From Anaerolineae bacterium (GTDB taxonomy: Bacteria > Chloroflexota > Anaerolineae > Promineifilales > Promineifilaceae), in the NCBI GenBank assembly GCA_023384355.1, contig JAHDWL010000011.1:1-64000 (forward strand): a DNA stretch of 64,000 nt, given 5' to 3'. Both the position numbers and the translations under genes were made by a program. This document shows, piece after piece, positions 51,153 to 59,879 of the stretch. Numbering within the stretch: position 1 is the stretch's first letter; every line of letters starts with the position of its first letter. The notes beneath the pieces are model-generated. The model worked only from the letters and a program-made list of their open reading frames with translations. It was not told the origin of the DNA and made no database searches.

Positions 51153-51881
51153 ATGACCGACAAACGATATAGCGGCGTGATCTTTGACTTTAACGGCGTG
51201 TTGCTGTGGGATAACTACCTGCACGAGGAGGCGTGGCGGCTGTTTTCGTCCCGGCTGCGCGGCCATCCGCTGACGATGGACGAGATGAGGCTGGCCGTTC
51301 ATGGCCGCGTCAACCGCGACATCTTCGAATACATCCTCAACCGGCCGATCAGCGATGACGAGCTGCGGCCGCTGGCCGAAGAGAAGGAGACGCTCTACCG
51401 GCAGCTGGCGATTGAAACCGGCGACGCCTATCAGCTCTCGCCCGGCGCGGCCGAACTGCTGGATTGCCTGGCGGCCAACGACATCCCGCGGGCCATCGCC
51501 ACGTCTTCGCCGGAGGTCAACGTCACCTTCTTCATCGAGCGGCTGGGCCTGCTGCGCTGGTTCGCGCCGGAGCACATCATCTTCGACCGCGGCCTCTACC
51601 CCGGCAAGCCCGCCCCCGGCATCTATCTGGAGGCGGCGGCGGCGCTGGGGCGGCCGCCGGCGGAGTATCTCGTCGTCGAGGACGCCATCTCCGGCATCCA
51701 GTCAGCCCATGACGCGGGCATCGGCGCGATTGTCGCTGTCGACCCGACCGGGGATCACGACCTGCTGGCCACGCTGCCCGGCGTCCGGCGGGTGATTCCA
51801 AACATGATCCAATTCCCGTATGACATGATCGCCGGACTGACCGCGGCCGAGGCAACCCCGCCGGCCGGCGGCTTCGGCTGA
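51153..51881 (+). CDS. HAD-family hydrolase with altered DxD motif
   Basis: A 242-residue beta-phosphoglucomutase-like HAD protein. Motif I reads FDFNGVL: the nucleophile D12 is present but the general acid/base Asp is Asn14. Motif II is IATSS, motif III K in GKPAPGIYLEAAAALG, motif IV VVEDAISGIQSAHDAG. The cap (about 20-95) is helical. AGGAG is only three bases from the ATG. Without the second Asp classical phosphatase turnover should be weak. It lies 19 bases after the ABC-F gene and 30 before the AMMECR1 gene: one operon. Confidence 0.88.
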   Translation: MTDKRYSGVIFDFNGVLLWDNYLHEEAWRLFSSRLRGHPLTMDEMRLAVHGRVNRDIFEYILNRPISDDELRPLAEEKETLYRQLAIETGDAYQLSPGAAELLDCLAANDIPRAIATSSPEVNVTFFIERLGLLRWFAPEHIIFDRGLYPGKPAPGIYLEAAAALGRPPAEYLVVEDAISGIQSAHDAGIGAIVAVDPTGDHDLLATLPGVRRVIPNMIQFPYDMIAGLTAAEATPPAGGFG

Positions 51882-51911
51882 TCGCCGCGCGCGGGCGGCA
51901 AGGAGACAGCG

Positions 51912-52541
51912 ATGAGCATGATCAAGCCATCAGAGGAGAGTTCGGCCGCGCCCCATGCGGCGCTCTATCCGCTGCTGTTGCGTCTGGCGCGGGAAGCGAT
52001 CGCCCAATTTCTGGCCACCGGCGAGCTGCCCACCGTTGAGCGGCAGGAGGATTGGCTTGAGGAATGGCTTCAGGAGCCGGCGGCCGTCTTCGTGACGCTG
52101 TGGGTGCGCGAGGGGCGGGACGGGACGGCGGAGGGGGGCGAGGCGTGGACGGCCGGGGAACTGCGTGGCTGCGTCGGCCAAATCGAGGCGACAGCGCCGC
52201 TGTTCATTGCCGTGCAGGAGGCGGCCGTGAAGGCGGCTACCGCTGACCCGCGTTTTTACCCCGTGTCGCCCGGCGAGCTGGACAACCTGTCCATCGAGAT
52301 ATCCGTCCTCTCGCCGCTGCGGCGCGTCAGGAGCCTGGAGGCGATCGTCATCGGCCGCGACGGGCTGCTCATCGTCGGCGACCGGCGGCGTGGCTTGCTG
52401 CTGCCGGAGGTGGCCGTCGATTACGGCTGGGGGCGGGAGGCGTTCGTGCGCGCGCTTTGTCACAAGGCCGGCCTGCCCGCGGACGCCTGGCCGGGAAAGG
52501 CGCGGCTGTACGCCTTCACGACTGAATCGTTCAGCGAGTAA
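51912..52541 (+). CDS. AMMECR1-domain protein
   Basis: A 209-residue AMMECR1 protein (the A component of AmmeMemoRadiSam). The invariant LRGCVGQI motif, FYPVSPGELDNLSIEISVLSPLRRV, and RGLLLPEVAVDYGW...FVRALCHKAGLP are all present, with an acidic insertion (REGRDGTAEGGEAW) before the motif. The Memo and radical-SAM partners are not adjacent; the radical-SAM gene on the other strand is of the sulfatase-maturase type, not the AmmeMemo type. Biochemical function of AMMECR1 is unknown. Confidence 0.9.
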   Translation: MSMIKPSEESSAAPHAALYPLLLRLAREAIAQFLATGELPTVERQEDWLEEWLQEPAAVFVTLWVREGRDGTAEGGEAWTAGELRGCVGQIEATAPLFIAVQEAAVKAATADPRFYPVSPGELDNLSIEISVLSPLRRVRSLEAIVIGRDGLLIVGDRRRGLLLPEVAVDYGWGREAFVRALCHKAGLPADAWPGKARLYAFTTESFSE

Positions 52542-52553
52542 TAGCGGCGCGGC

Positions 52554-53954
52554 CTAGGTGTGGGCGGCCGAGCCGTGGGCGGCCGAGCCGTGGGCGGCCG
52601 AACCGTGGCACTGCTTGAACTTGCGGCCGCTGCCGCAGGGGCACGGATCGTTGCGCCCAACGTTGGCAAACAGGTTCCGCTCGGCGGCATCCTTGTGCGC
52701 CATGTAAGCCATGATGTTGGCCGGCGCTCGCTCGTGCCGCAGCTCGTTGGCCATAAAGCGCATCCCCTCGTCGATGTGGTGGAAGAAGGCCTTGTACCCC
52801 TCGCACAGGTAGTTCAGACCCGGCTCGCCGTCGGGCGTCAGGATGAAGCGATCCTTGGGGCAGCCGCCATGGCAGGCAAAGCGCACGTCGCATCGCCGGC
52901 AGTAGGCCGGCAGGGTGTCGAACTTGTCGTTGCCGAACCTGATTTGCTGGTCAGAGGCGACCAGATCGATGAGATGTTCCTCTTTAATGTTGCCCAGCAG
53001 GTATTTCGGCTCGACGAAATGGTCGCAGGAGTAGACGTCGCCGTTGTGCTCCATGGCCAGCGCCGTGCCGCAGGTGCGCGAGTGGATGCACAGCCCGGAC
53101 GACGGCGCGCCGACCCAGTTGGCCAGGGCCACGTCGAACATCTGGACATAGATGCGGCCGACATCCCGCCGCACCCATTCATCGTAGATCGCGTTGAAAA
53201 ATTTGCCGTACTGCGCGCCGGTGATCGACCGCTCGGTCACCAGCTCGCCCGTCTGGGTGTAGAGCGGCCGGTCGCGCCAGGAATGCCACGGTTCGGCCGA
53301 AGACGCCGCGGCCGCCGCCTGTTCGGGCGTCACCCGCTCGACGATGGGGATGAACTGTAGATACTCCGCGCCGAGCGTGTCGCGGAAGAAATGATAGATT
53401 TCCAGCGGGCGGTCGGCGTTGTATTTGTGCAGGGTGCAGAGGACGTTCCACTCCACCTTGTGACGCTTCAGGGCGTCCAGCCCGCGCATCACCCGGTCGA
53501 ACGTCGGCGCGCCGCCCTTGTCATAGCGGTACATGTCGTGGATCTCGCGCGGGCCGTCGATGCTGATGCCCATGAGGAAGTTGTTGGCCGCCAGGAACTC
53601 GCCCCACTCGTCGTCCAGCAGCGTGCCGTTGGTCTGCATGGAGTATTCGATGGTCATGCCCGGCCGCCGGTAGCGTTCGGCAAGCTCCACCGCCCGCCGG
53701 AAGAAGGGAACCCCCATCAGCGTCGGCTCGCCGCCCTGGAACGCCAGCGACACTTCCTGCGTGCGGTGGCTCTCGATGAGCTGGCGGATGTAATTCTCCA
53801 GCAACTCGTCGGCCATGCGGAAGCGGCTGCCGGGATAGAGCATCTCCTTTGACAGGAAGAAGCAGTAGGCGCAGTCGAGATTACAGGTCGCCCCGGTCGG
53901 CTTGACGAGCATGTGATATCGTGGCGGGGCTTTGGGATTAAAGGGAATATCCAT
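52554..53954 (-). CDS. Anaerobic sulfatase-maturase-like radical SAM/SPASM protein with SEC-C tail
   Basis: A 466-residue radical SAM enzyme. The [4Fe-4S] SAM cluster ligands are C24, C28, C31 (CNLDCAYC), with GGEPTLMG following; the SPASM auxiliary-cluster region includes [30 protein letters not shown]. It resembles formylglycine-generating anSME enzymes that oxidise Cys/Ser of sulfatases. The C-terminus carries a SEC-C zinc motif ([18 protein letters not shown]) followed by three GSAAH repeats. No sulfatase is in the window. The ATG at 53954 has GGAGA upstream; the longer frame starts before TACAAT (53979-53974). Confidence 0.9.
   Translation of the reverse strand: MDIPFNPKAPPRYHMLVKPTGATCNLDCAYCFFLSKEMLYPGSRFRMADELLENYIRQLIESHRTQEVSLAFQGGEPTLMGVPFFRRAVELAERYRRPGMTIEYSMQTNGTLLDDEWGEFLAANNFLMGISIDGPREIHDMYRYDKGGAPTFDRVMRGLDALKRHKVEWNVLCTLHKYNADRPLEIYHFFRDTLGAEYLQFIPIVERVTPEQAAAAASSAEPWHSWRDRPLYTQTGELVTERSITGAQYGKFFNAIYDEWVRRDVGRIYVQMFDVALANWVGAPSSGLCIHSRTCGTALAMEHNGDVYSCDHFVEPKYLLGNIKEEHLIDLVASDQQIRFGNDKFDTLPAYCRRCDVRFACHGGCPKDRFILTPDGEPGLNYLCEGYKAFFHHIDEGMRFMANELRHERAPANIMAYMAHKDAAERNLFANVGRNDPCPCGSGRKFKQCHGSAAHGSAAHGSAAHT
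52561..52605 (-). repeat. Three tandem 15-bp units encoding GSAAH
   Basis: TGGGCGGCCGAGCCG occurs twice (52561-52575, 52576-52590) and once with one change (52591-52605). On the coding strand each unit encodes five residues of the C-terminal tail (GSAAH), the only reason that the protein ends after the SEC-C motif with this extension. Confidence 0.85.
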
Positions 53955-53973
53955 CGATTTGTCTCCGGATGTC

Positions 53974-53979
53974 ATTGTA
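53974..53979 (-). promoter_or_regulatory. -10 box of the radical SAM gene
   Basis: TACAAT on the minus strand, about 20 bases upstream of the ATG at 53954; this excludes the in-frame ATG codons at 53987 and 53975. Confidence 0.5.
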
Positions 53980-54094
53980 GCGCACATGCCCGATGGGGGC
54001 TATCGGAGCTTTTCTTTTCACCCCCTGCTCGTTCCCCTTTTCTAATTCGTCAGATCGGGGTAATCTGGACGAACATTTTTACACAGGTGAACAC

Positions 54095-55342
54095 ATGACC
54101 CCCGATTTCGATCATTCCCTTAATGTCTATGCAGAACTGTTGGTCAAGGTTGGATTGAACCTGCGCGCGGGGCAGCGGCTGCTCATCCGCGCGCCGCTGG
54201 AGGCCGCGCCTCTCGTGCGCGCGGTGGCCGCCCACGCCTATGACGGCGGCGCGCGACTCGTCGAGACGATCTGGAACGACCCCCAATTCACACTAACCCG
54301 CTACAAGCACGCGCCGCGGGATTCCTTCACCGAGCACTCCGACTGGTGGTGGCGCGCGGGCCTGGAGTACGTCGAGAACGGCAACGCGACCCTGTCCATT
54401 GTCGGCACAGACCCCGATCTGCTGAAGGACATCGACCCGAAACTCATATCAACCGCCCGACGGACGGAAGGCATGGCCGCCATGCCTCTCGGCCGGCTCA
54501 TCACGGCCGACGCCGTCAACTGGTGCGTGGCCGGCTACGCCACCGAGGCCTGGGCGGCGCGGGTCTTCCCGGACTTGCCGGCCGATCAACAACTGCCGCG
54601 CCTGTGGGAGGCCATCTTCCACACTGTGCGCGTCGACCAGCCCGACCCGCTGGCCGCCTGGGCCGCGCACTCGGCCAATCTGATCGCCCGCACGCAATAT
54701 CTGAACGGCAAGCAATACACCGCGCTGCACTTCACCGGGCCGGGGACGGATCTCGTCATCGGCCTGCCCGACAATCACCACTGGATCGGCGGCCCGGCCC
54801 CGACGGCCATCGGCATCACCAACACCGCCAATGTGCCGACGGAAGAGGTCTTCACCGCGCCGCATCGCGCGCGCGTCAACGGCACGGTGCGGGCGACCAT
54901 GCCGCTCAACTACGGCGGCAACCTCATCGAGAACTTCAGCCTGACCTTCCGCGACGGGCGGGTGGTCGACCTCTCGGCCGAACGGGGCGAGGCGCTGCTG
55001 CGCTCGCAGATCGAGACGGACGAGGGCGCGGCCATGCTGGGCGAAGTGGCTCTGGTGCCGCACAGCTCGCCTATCGCGCAAACGGGGATTCTGTTCTACA
55101 ACACGTTGTTCGATGAGAACGCCGCCAGCCACGTAGCCCTCGGCCGCGCCTACCGGAATTGCATTTCCGGGTGCGAGAACCTGAGCGATGAGGAGTTTGC
55201 CACGTTCGGCGGCAACTCCAGCGCTACCCACCTCGACTTCATGATCGGCTCGGCCGAGATCGACGTCGACGGCGTTAATGCCGACGGCACGCGCGAGCCG
55301 CTCATGCGTCGGGGAGAGTGGACCCTCAGCTTGTCCGGGTAG
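54095..55342 (+). CDS. M29 family aminopeptidase
   Basis: A 415-residue thermophilic-type aminopeptidase (M29, AmpS/AmpT-like). The N-terminal domain (YAELLVKVGLNLRAGQRLLIRAPLEAAPLVRAVAAHAYDGGARLVE) and the metal-site residues in VPTEEVFTAPHRARVNGTV (first Glu pair), DLSAERGEALL, ALVPHSSPIAQTGILFYNTLFDENAASHVALG (His and Asp/Glu) and LDFMIGSAEIDVDGV are visible. It releases N-terminal residues using a two-metal site. AGGTGAACAC precedes the ATG. Followed by a GNAT gene 55 bases later. Confidence 0.93.
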   Translation: MTPDFDHSLNVYAELLVKVGLNLRAGQRLLIRAPLEAAPLVRAVAAHAYDGGARLVETIWNDPQFTLTRYKHAPRDSFTEHSDWWWRAGLEYVENGNATLSIVGTDPDLLKDIDPKLISTARRTEGMAAMPLGRLITADAVNWCVAGYATEAWAARVFPDLPADQQLPRLWEAIFHTVRVDQPDPLAAWAAHSANLIARTQYLNGKQYTALHFTGPGTDLVIGLPDNHHWIGGPAPTAIGITNTANVPTEEVFTAPHRARVNGTVRATMPLNYGGNLIENFSLTFRDGRVVDLSAERGEALLRSQIETDEGAAMLGEVALVPHSSPIAQTGILFYNTLFDENAASHVALGRAYRNCISGCENLSDEEFATFGGNSSATHLDFMIGSAEIDVDGVNADGTREPLMRRGEWTLSLSG

Positions 55343-55397
55343 ATGTCCATCTCATAAATGGAACGAACAAGGCCACCATCCGATAAGGTTATTTGAC

Positions 55398-55811
55398 ATG
55401 ATCACCTACACCACATTACACCCTCTGACCTCCGCGGAATTTATCGACGTGTTGAGCCGTTCAACGCTCGGGGAGCGGCGGCCGATCGACGACGCCGAAG
55501 CCATCGCCGGGATGGTGGCCAACGCCGATCTCACCGTTACCGCCTGGGACGGCGATCTCCTGGTTGGCGTTGCCCGATCGGTGACTGATTTCACCTATTG
55601 CTGCTATTTGTCCGATCTGGCCGTGGACGTTGCCTACCAGCGACAGGGCATCGGCGTCGAGCTGATGGCCCGCACACAGGACGAACTCGGCCCGCATTGC
55701 AAGATCATCCTGTTGGCCGCGCCCGCCGCCGCCAACTACTATTCCCACGTCGGCTTCGAACATTACCCGCGCTGCTGGGTGCTGGATCGGGACAAACGGT
55801 TGTTGGGGTAG
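55398..55811 (+). CDS. GNAT family N-acetyltransferase
   Basis: A 137-residue short GNAT: LVGVARSVTDFTYCCYLSDLAVDVAYQRQGIGVELMARTQDEL carries the acetyl-CoA loop (QRQGIG), and LAAPAAANYYSHVGFEHYPRCWVL the C-terminal block. It is close to the YkwB/YhfO-like family. The ATG at 55398 is used because a longer frame from 55278 would overlap the aminopeptidase by 64 bases. A hairpin of the GGTCAGGCA family begins three bases after its stop. Confidence 0.88.
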   Translation: MITYTTLHPLTSAEFIDVLSRSTLGERRPIDDAEAIAGMVANADLTVTAWDGDLLVGVARSVTDFTYCCYLSDLAVDVAYQRQGIGVELMARTQDELGPHCKIILLAAPAAANYYSHVGFEHYPRCWVLDRDKRLLG

Positions 55812-55813
55812 CG

Positions 55814-55876
55814 GTCGGGCAACCGGGAGAGAAGTTACAGGGAAACGGGCGGCGACCTATCCCGGTTGCCTGACCC
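55814..55876. repeat. Hairpin family copy 3
   Basis: GGTCGGGCAACCGGGA (55814-55829) and TCCCGGTTGCCTGACC (55861-55876) pair over 16 bp with one G-T wobble. It shares both arms with copy 1 (48778-48839) and lies directly behind a stop codon, so it may act as a transcription terminator or mRNA 3' end. Confidence 0.8.
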
Positions 55877-55911
55877 TCTTCAGTGGCCACCCGCCCCTGC
55901 CGGCCCGTGGT

Positions 55912-55940
55912 TTGACACACTCCCCCGATGCGCGTACACT
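55912..55940 (+). promoter_or_regulatory. Sigma-70 type promoter of the UBP finger/cyclase operon
   Basis: TTGACA (55912-55917), 17 bases, TACACT (55935-55940). The start near 55947 gives a leader of about 78 bases before the ATG at 56025, which has GGAGAGATGGA upstream. Confidence 0.75.
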
Positions 55941-56024
55941 CAAAATATCGGCGAGATCGCGACCGGGGCCGCCCGGCATGATCGCTCCTGCCGCCCTAAC
56001 CACAGATCGAATCGGAGAGATGGA

Positions 56025-56357
56025 ATGAACGACGCAGCGATTGTCCACGAAGCCGTCCGCCGCGTGAAGGCGGGCGAATTGAAACGCCCCACCAGTTGCG
56101 TCCACGTGGATCAGATTCAAATGGTCGACCCAAACACGACGGGTTGCGAAGATTGCCTGAAGGCGGGCGATACGTGGATTCACCTGCGCGTCTGCCTCAC
56201 TTGCGGCTATGTCGGCTGCTGCAACAGCTCGGCAAACAAGCATGCCGCGCTCCACGCCAGGGAGACAGGCCACCCCGTCGCCATGTCGATGGAAAACGGC
56301 GAAGACTGGATGTGGTGCTACGAGGATGAGGACTTCATCGTCCCCCGTCGTCGATGA
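56025..56357 (+). CDS. UBP-type zinc finger protein
   Basis: A 110-residue protein with a single zf-UBP domain. Zinc ligands are C25, H27, C41, C44, C57, C60, C65 and His residues at about 73, 77 and 83 (CLKAGDTWIHLRVCLTCGYVGCC, NKHAALHARETGHP). In eukaryotes this fold binds the free C-terminal Gly-Gly of ubiquitin; prokaryotic copies are of unknown role. Its stop overlaps the start of the 1161-residue cyclase gene (ATGA), so they are surely translated together. Start chosen by GGAGAG upstream. Confidence 0.9.
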   Translation: MNDAAIVHEAVRRVKAGELKRPTSCVHVDQIQMVDPNTTGCEDCLKAGDTWIHLRVCLTCGYVGCCNSSANKHAALHARETGHPVAMSMENGEDWMWCYEDEDFIVPRRR

Positions 56358-59300
56358 GCGAACAGCTCGGCGACCCGCCGAACGCCCTGACTAATCCCCC
56401 CGGCCCGGCGACCGCTCGCGATGTATCCGGCGAGCGGCGCGTGATCACCGTCCTGTTCTGTGACGTGGTCGGTTCCACGTCGCTGGCCTCGCGCTTTGAC
56501 CCCGAGGAGTGGGCCGAGGTGATGAACGAGGCGTTCCGTTTCATGATCGCCCCCGTTGAGGAATATGGCGGCACGGTAGCCCGGTTGATGGGCGACGCCG
56601 TGCTCGCCTTCTTCGGCGCGCCTCTGGCGCATGAGGACGACCCCCAACGCGCGGTATTGGCCGGCCTGGGGATCATCAACGGCATCCAGCCGTTCATCGC
56701 GCAGTTCAGGGAAGATTACGGCTGGGATTTCAATGTCCGCGTCGGCATCAATACCGGCCCGGTGGTTGTGGGCGAGATCGGCGGCGGTCAGACGGGCGAG
56801 TACACCGCCATGGGCGACGCGATCAACGTGGCGGCGCGCATGGAGCAGACGGCCGCGCCGGGCACGGTTCAGATCGCCGAGGACACCTGGCGTCACGTCG
56901 CGCCTCTTTTCGATGTTCGTGACCTGGGCCGGATCGAGGTGAAGGGCAAGGATCAGCCGGTGCAGGCCTATTGCGTGCTGGGGGCGAAGGTACAATCGGG
57001 CCGGCTGCGCGGGCTGGAGGACGTTCCCTCGCCGCTCGTCGGCCGCGAGCGGGAGATCGGCCGCCTGCGCGACATCCTTGCCGGTTTGCGCGATGGCCGG
57101 AGCCGCATCTGCTATCTGGTCGGCGAGGCCGGTCTGGGCAAGAGCCGCCTCATCGACGAGCTGCACCGGAGCTGGGACGAACAACCGGCCGTCGCCGGGC
57201 GTGGCGCTTCCCCGTGGCATGGCTGGGTGGAGTTCGCCGCCGTTTCCTATGGCGCGAACCGCCCCTACGACCTGATCAAGCGGCAATTGCGCGCCTATTG
57301 CGGCATACGCGAGAGCGATCCGCCGGCCGTGATCCATGAGCGATTGGGCGCGCTGGTGAACGCTCTGCCGCCGGCGCTCCACGAGCGGATGCACCGGCTG
57401 TTCGGCTTCCTGCTCGGCGACACGACGGCCGACCCCGGCCAGGGCGAAAACTTCCAGCGCGAATTACGGACGATCATGGAGCAAATGACGCGGGCACAGG
57501 CCGCGCGGGGGCCGCTGGTCTACGTGGTCGATGACGCCCATTGGGCCGATGTCGCCTCGCTGGAGACTCTCCACAATCTGTTGCCGCTGGTGCGTGCCCG
57601 GCCGATGCTCTTTCTCTTCGCCATGCGGCCGGATCGGGACACCCCCGGCTGGCAGCTCCACGAGGAGATACAGGTCGAATTCCCGGAGTACGCCACCTCG
57701 ATCTATCTGGAACCTCTGGCGGCGGCCGACGGCCACGCGCTGGTGCGCGAAATGCTGCAAAGCGCCGACGCCCCGGAGCGTGTCTACGAGCTGATCGAAC
57801 GCAAGGCGGAAGGCAACCCGTTTTTCATCGAGGAGACTGTGCGCGCGTTGCTGGATAGCGGCGCGTTGCGCCACACCGGCGACGGCTTCCGGTGGGATTC
57901 GGCGGTCGACGCCGGCCGCGTCGCGGAGCTGATCGGTCTGCCGGGCAACGTGCAGGCGCTGCTGACGGCGCGCATCGACCAGCTCGACCAGCCGGTTCGC
58001 CGGACGCTGCAACTGGCCTCGGTCATCGGCCGCACCTTCCCGCTGCCCGTGCTGGAGCGCATCGCCGACCACCCGGCCGAATTGCTGCATGAGCATCTGC
58101 GCCGGCTGGCGCAGGCCGATCTCGTCCGGCCGTCCCTCTCCGGCGACGGTGACGAATACGCTTTCCGCCACGCCCTGACGCGCGACGCGGCCTATGGGAC
58201 GATCCTCATCCGCCAGCGCCGCCGTTATCATCGCCGCGTGGCCGAGGCGATGGAGTCGCTCTACGCCGAACGTCTGCCGGAGGAAGCTCCGCAACTGGCC
58301 TGGCACTATATTGAGGCGCTTGATTGGGCGAGGGCGATCCGCTATTGCGCGATGGCCGGCGCGGCGGCGGCCCGTCTCTATGCCAACGTCGAGGCGATTG
58401 AGCACTACAGCAGGGCGCTGGAGATTGCCCGCGCCAACCCGTCGGCCGTCGACGACGCCGGTTTGACCGATATTTTCCACCGGCTGGGGCGCGTCTACGA
58501 GGTGGCCGGGCAGCCCGACAACGCGCTGCGCGCCTATCAGACGCTGGAACAATTGGGCGCGGAGCGGGACAACCCGACGCTGCAACTGGAAGGGTTGATG
58601 CCGCAGGTCGCCCTGTTCGTCACCCCCACGCCGTTCATGGACGCCGCGCGGGGCCGGGAGCACGCGGAGCGGCTGATGGCCCTGGGTGAGCAACTGGGTC
58701 GCGTCGACGCGCAGGCGCGCGCCCAATGGTGCCTGATGCTGCTCTACATGAACGCCGCGCCGGACGCGGCCCGCGCCGTGGATCACGGCGAGCGGGCGCT
58801 GGCGCTGGCCCGCGACGGCGGCTACACCGAGATCGAAGGCTACGTGCTCAACGATATCGGCCGCGCCTATGACTCCGTCGGCCGCACGGCCGACGGCACG
58901 CGCGCCTTTGCCGACGCCCGCGCCCTGTGGCAGGCCACCGGCAACGAGCCGATGCTGGCCGACGTGCTGGGCATGGAGGCGACACAACAAATTCTCTATG
59001 GCGATCTGCCGCACGCGGTCGAGCTGGCCCGCCAGGGGATGGACGTGAGCCGGCGCATCGGCAATCTGTGGGGCATGGCCCTCAACGGTTATGCGCTCGG
59101 CTCTGCGCTCGTCGAGACAGGCGAGATCGGCGAGGGCGCGCGGACGCTGGCGTCATCCATGGAGTGGGCCGAGCAGGCCAACTTCGTCGGTCTGGAGGCC
59201 AGCGTGCCCGTTGTTCTCAGCTGGTTGTTCGGCACGTTGGGCCGCTATGATTACCAGCATGAATCGCTGGAGCGAGCGCTGGCCGAGGTCACCGCTGAGG

Positions 59301-59839
59301 GGAGTATGGCCGGCTCGCGAACGGCCTGGGAACTGATCCGCCGCCACTTCACCGGCGACGCGGCCGGGGCCTACGAGATGGTTTGCGCGGTGGAGCCGCC
59401 GCCCATCGTTTCCGCCGGCCAGGAGGCGATCTTCATCGGCATGATCATTCCCGAAATCCTCGTCTCGCAGGCAAGATTTGACGAGGCGCTGGCCGCGGCG
59501 GACGCCATGTTGCGGCGGATGGCGGCGCTGGGCGTGCGGGCCATGCGCGCCGACCTGCTGACAATTCGCGGCCGGGCGCTGGCCGGGCTGGGCCGGGATG
59601 ACGAGGCGGCCGCCGAGTGGCGCGCGGCGCTGATCGAGGCCCGCGAGCAGGGTTCCCGCCGCGCGGAATGGCCGGCGCTGGTACGCCTGGTCGAAGTGGA
59701 AGGCGACGCGGCCCGGGTCGAGAGCTACCGGCAAGAGGCGGCGGTCGTTTTGCGCTTCATTCTCGACCATCTGGATGACGACGAATTGCGGGCGGCCTTT
59801 CTGCTGCTGCCGGATGTTGGTACACTCATAGGAACCTGA
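56354..59839 (+). CDS. Class III cyclase / AAA ATPase / TPR protein
   Basis: A 1161-residue protein. Cyclase domain at about 28-205: D37 (LFCDVVGSTS), D81 (LMGDAVLAFFG), T151/N158/R162 (YTAMGDAINVAARME); the usual Lys three residues before GD is Arg here (VARLMGD), which leaves the substrate uncertain. Then an AAA/STAND-type ATPase (about 225-560) with Walker A GEAGLGKS (257-264) and VVDDAHWAD Walker B, a winged-helix/helical region and TPR-like repeats (about 640-1100). This is the known cyclase-ATPase-TPR regulator architecture. Overlaps the zinc finger gene upstream. Confidence 0.9.
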   Translation: MSEQLGDPPNALTNPPGPATARDVSGERRVITVLFCDVVGSTSLASRFDPEEWAEVMNEAFRFMIAPVEEYGGTVARLMGDAVLAFFGAPLAHEDDPQRAVLAGLGIINGIQPFIAQFREDYGWDFNVRVGINTGPVVVGEIGGGQTGEYTAMGDAINVAARMEQTAAPGTVQIAEDTWRHVAPLFDVRDLGRIEVKGKDQPVQAYCVLGAKVQSGRLRGLEDVPSPLVGREREIGRLRDILAGLRDGRSRICYLVGEAGLGKSRLIDELHRSWDEQPAVAGRGASPWHGWVEFAAVSYGANRPYDLIKRQLRAYCGIRESDPPAVIHERLGALVNALPPALHERMHRLFGFLLGDTTADPGQGENFQRELRTIMEQMTRAQAARGPLVYVVDDAHWADVASLETLHNLLPLVRARPMLFLFAMRPDRDTPGWQLHEEIQVEFPEYATSIYLEPLAAADGHALVREMLQSADAPERVYELIERKAEGNPFFIEETVRALLDSGALRHTGDGFRWDSAVDAGRVAELIGLPGNVQALLTARIDQLDQPVRRTLQLASVIGRTFPLPVLERIADHPAELLHEHLRRLAQADLVRPSLSGDGDEYAFRHALTRDAAYGTILIRQRRRYHRRVAEAMESLYAERLPEEAPQLAWHYIEALDWARAIRYCAMAGAAAARLYANVEAIEHYSRALEIARANPSAVDDAGLTDIFHRLGRVYEVAGQPDNALRAYQTLEQLGAERDNPTLQLEGLMPQVALFVTPTPFMDAARGREHAERLMALGEQLGRVDAQARAQWCLMLLYMNAAPDAARAVDHGERALALARDGGYTEIEGYVLNDIGRAYDSVGRTADGTRAFADARALWQATGNEPMLADVLGMEATQQILYGDLPHAVELARQGMDVSRRIGNLWGMALNGYALGSALVETGEIGEGARTLASSMEWAEQANFVGLEASVPVVLSWLFGTLGRYDYQHESLERALAEVTAEGSMAGSRTAWELIRRHFTGDAAGAYEMVCAVEPPPIVSAGQEAIFIGMIIPEILVSQARFDEALAAADAMLRRMAALGVRAMRADLLTIRGRALAGLGRDDEAAAEWRAALIEAREQGSRRAEWPALVRLVEVEGDAARVESYRQEAAVVLRFILDHLDDDELRAAFLLLPDVGTLIGT
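59821..59826 (+). promoter_or_regulatory. Possible -10 inside the end of the cyclase gene
   Basis: TACACT within the last codons of the cyclase gene, with only a poor -35. It might add transcription for the GNAT gene that starts at 59880. Confidence 0.3.
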
Positions 59840-59879
59840 CAGGTCGCCGACCCATGCGATCGGTCACAGGTGAGTGATT

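Noticed and set aside
51912-53954. A complete AmmeMemoRadiSam system
   Set aside because: Only the AMMECR1 component is present. The neighbouring radical SAM gene is of the sulfatase-maturase/SPASM type and lies on the opposite strand, and no Memo gene is seen.
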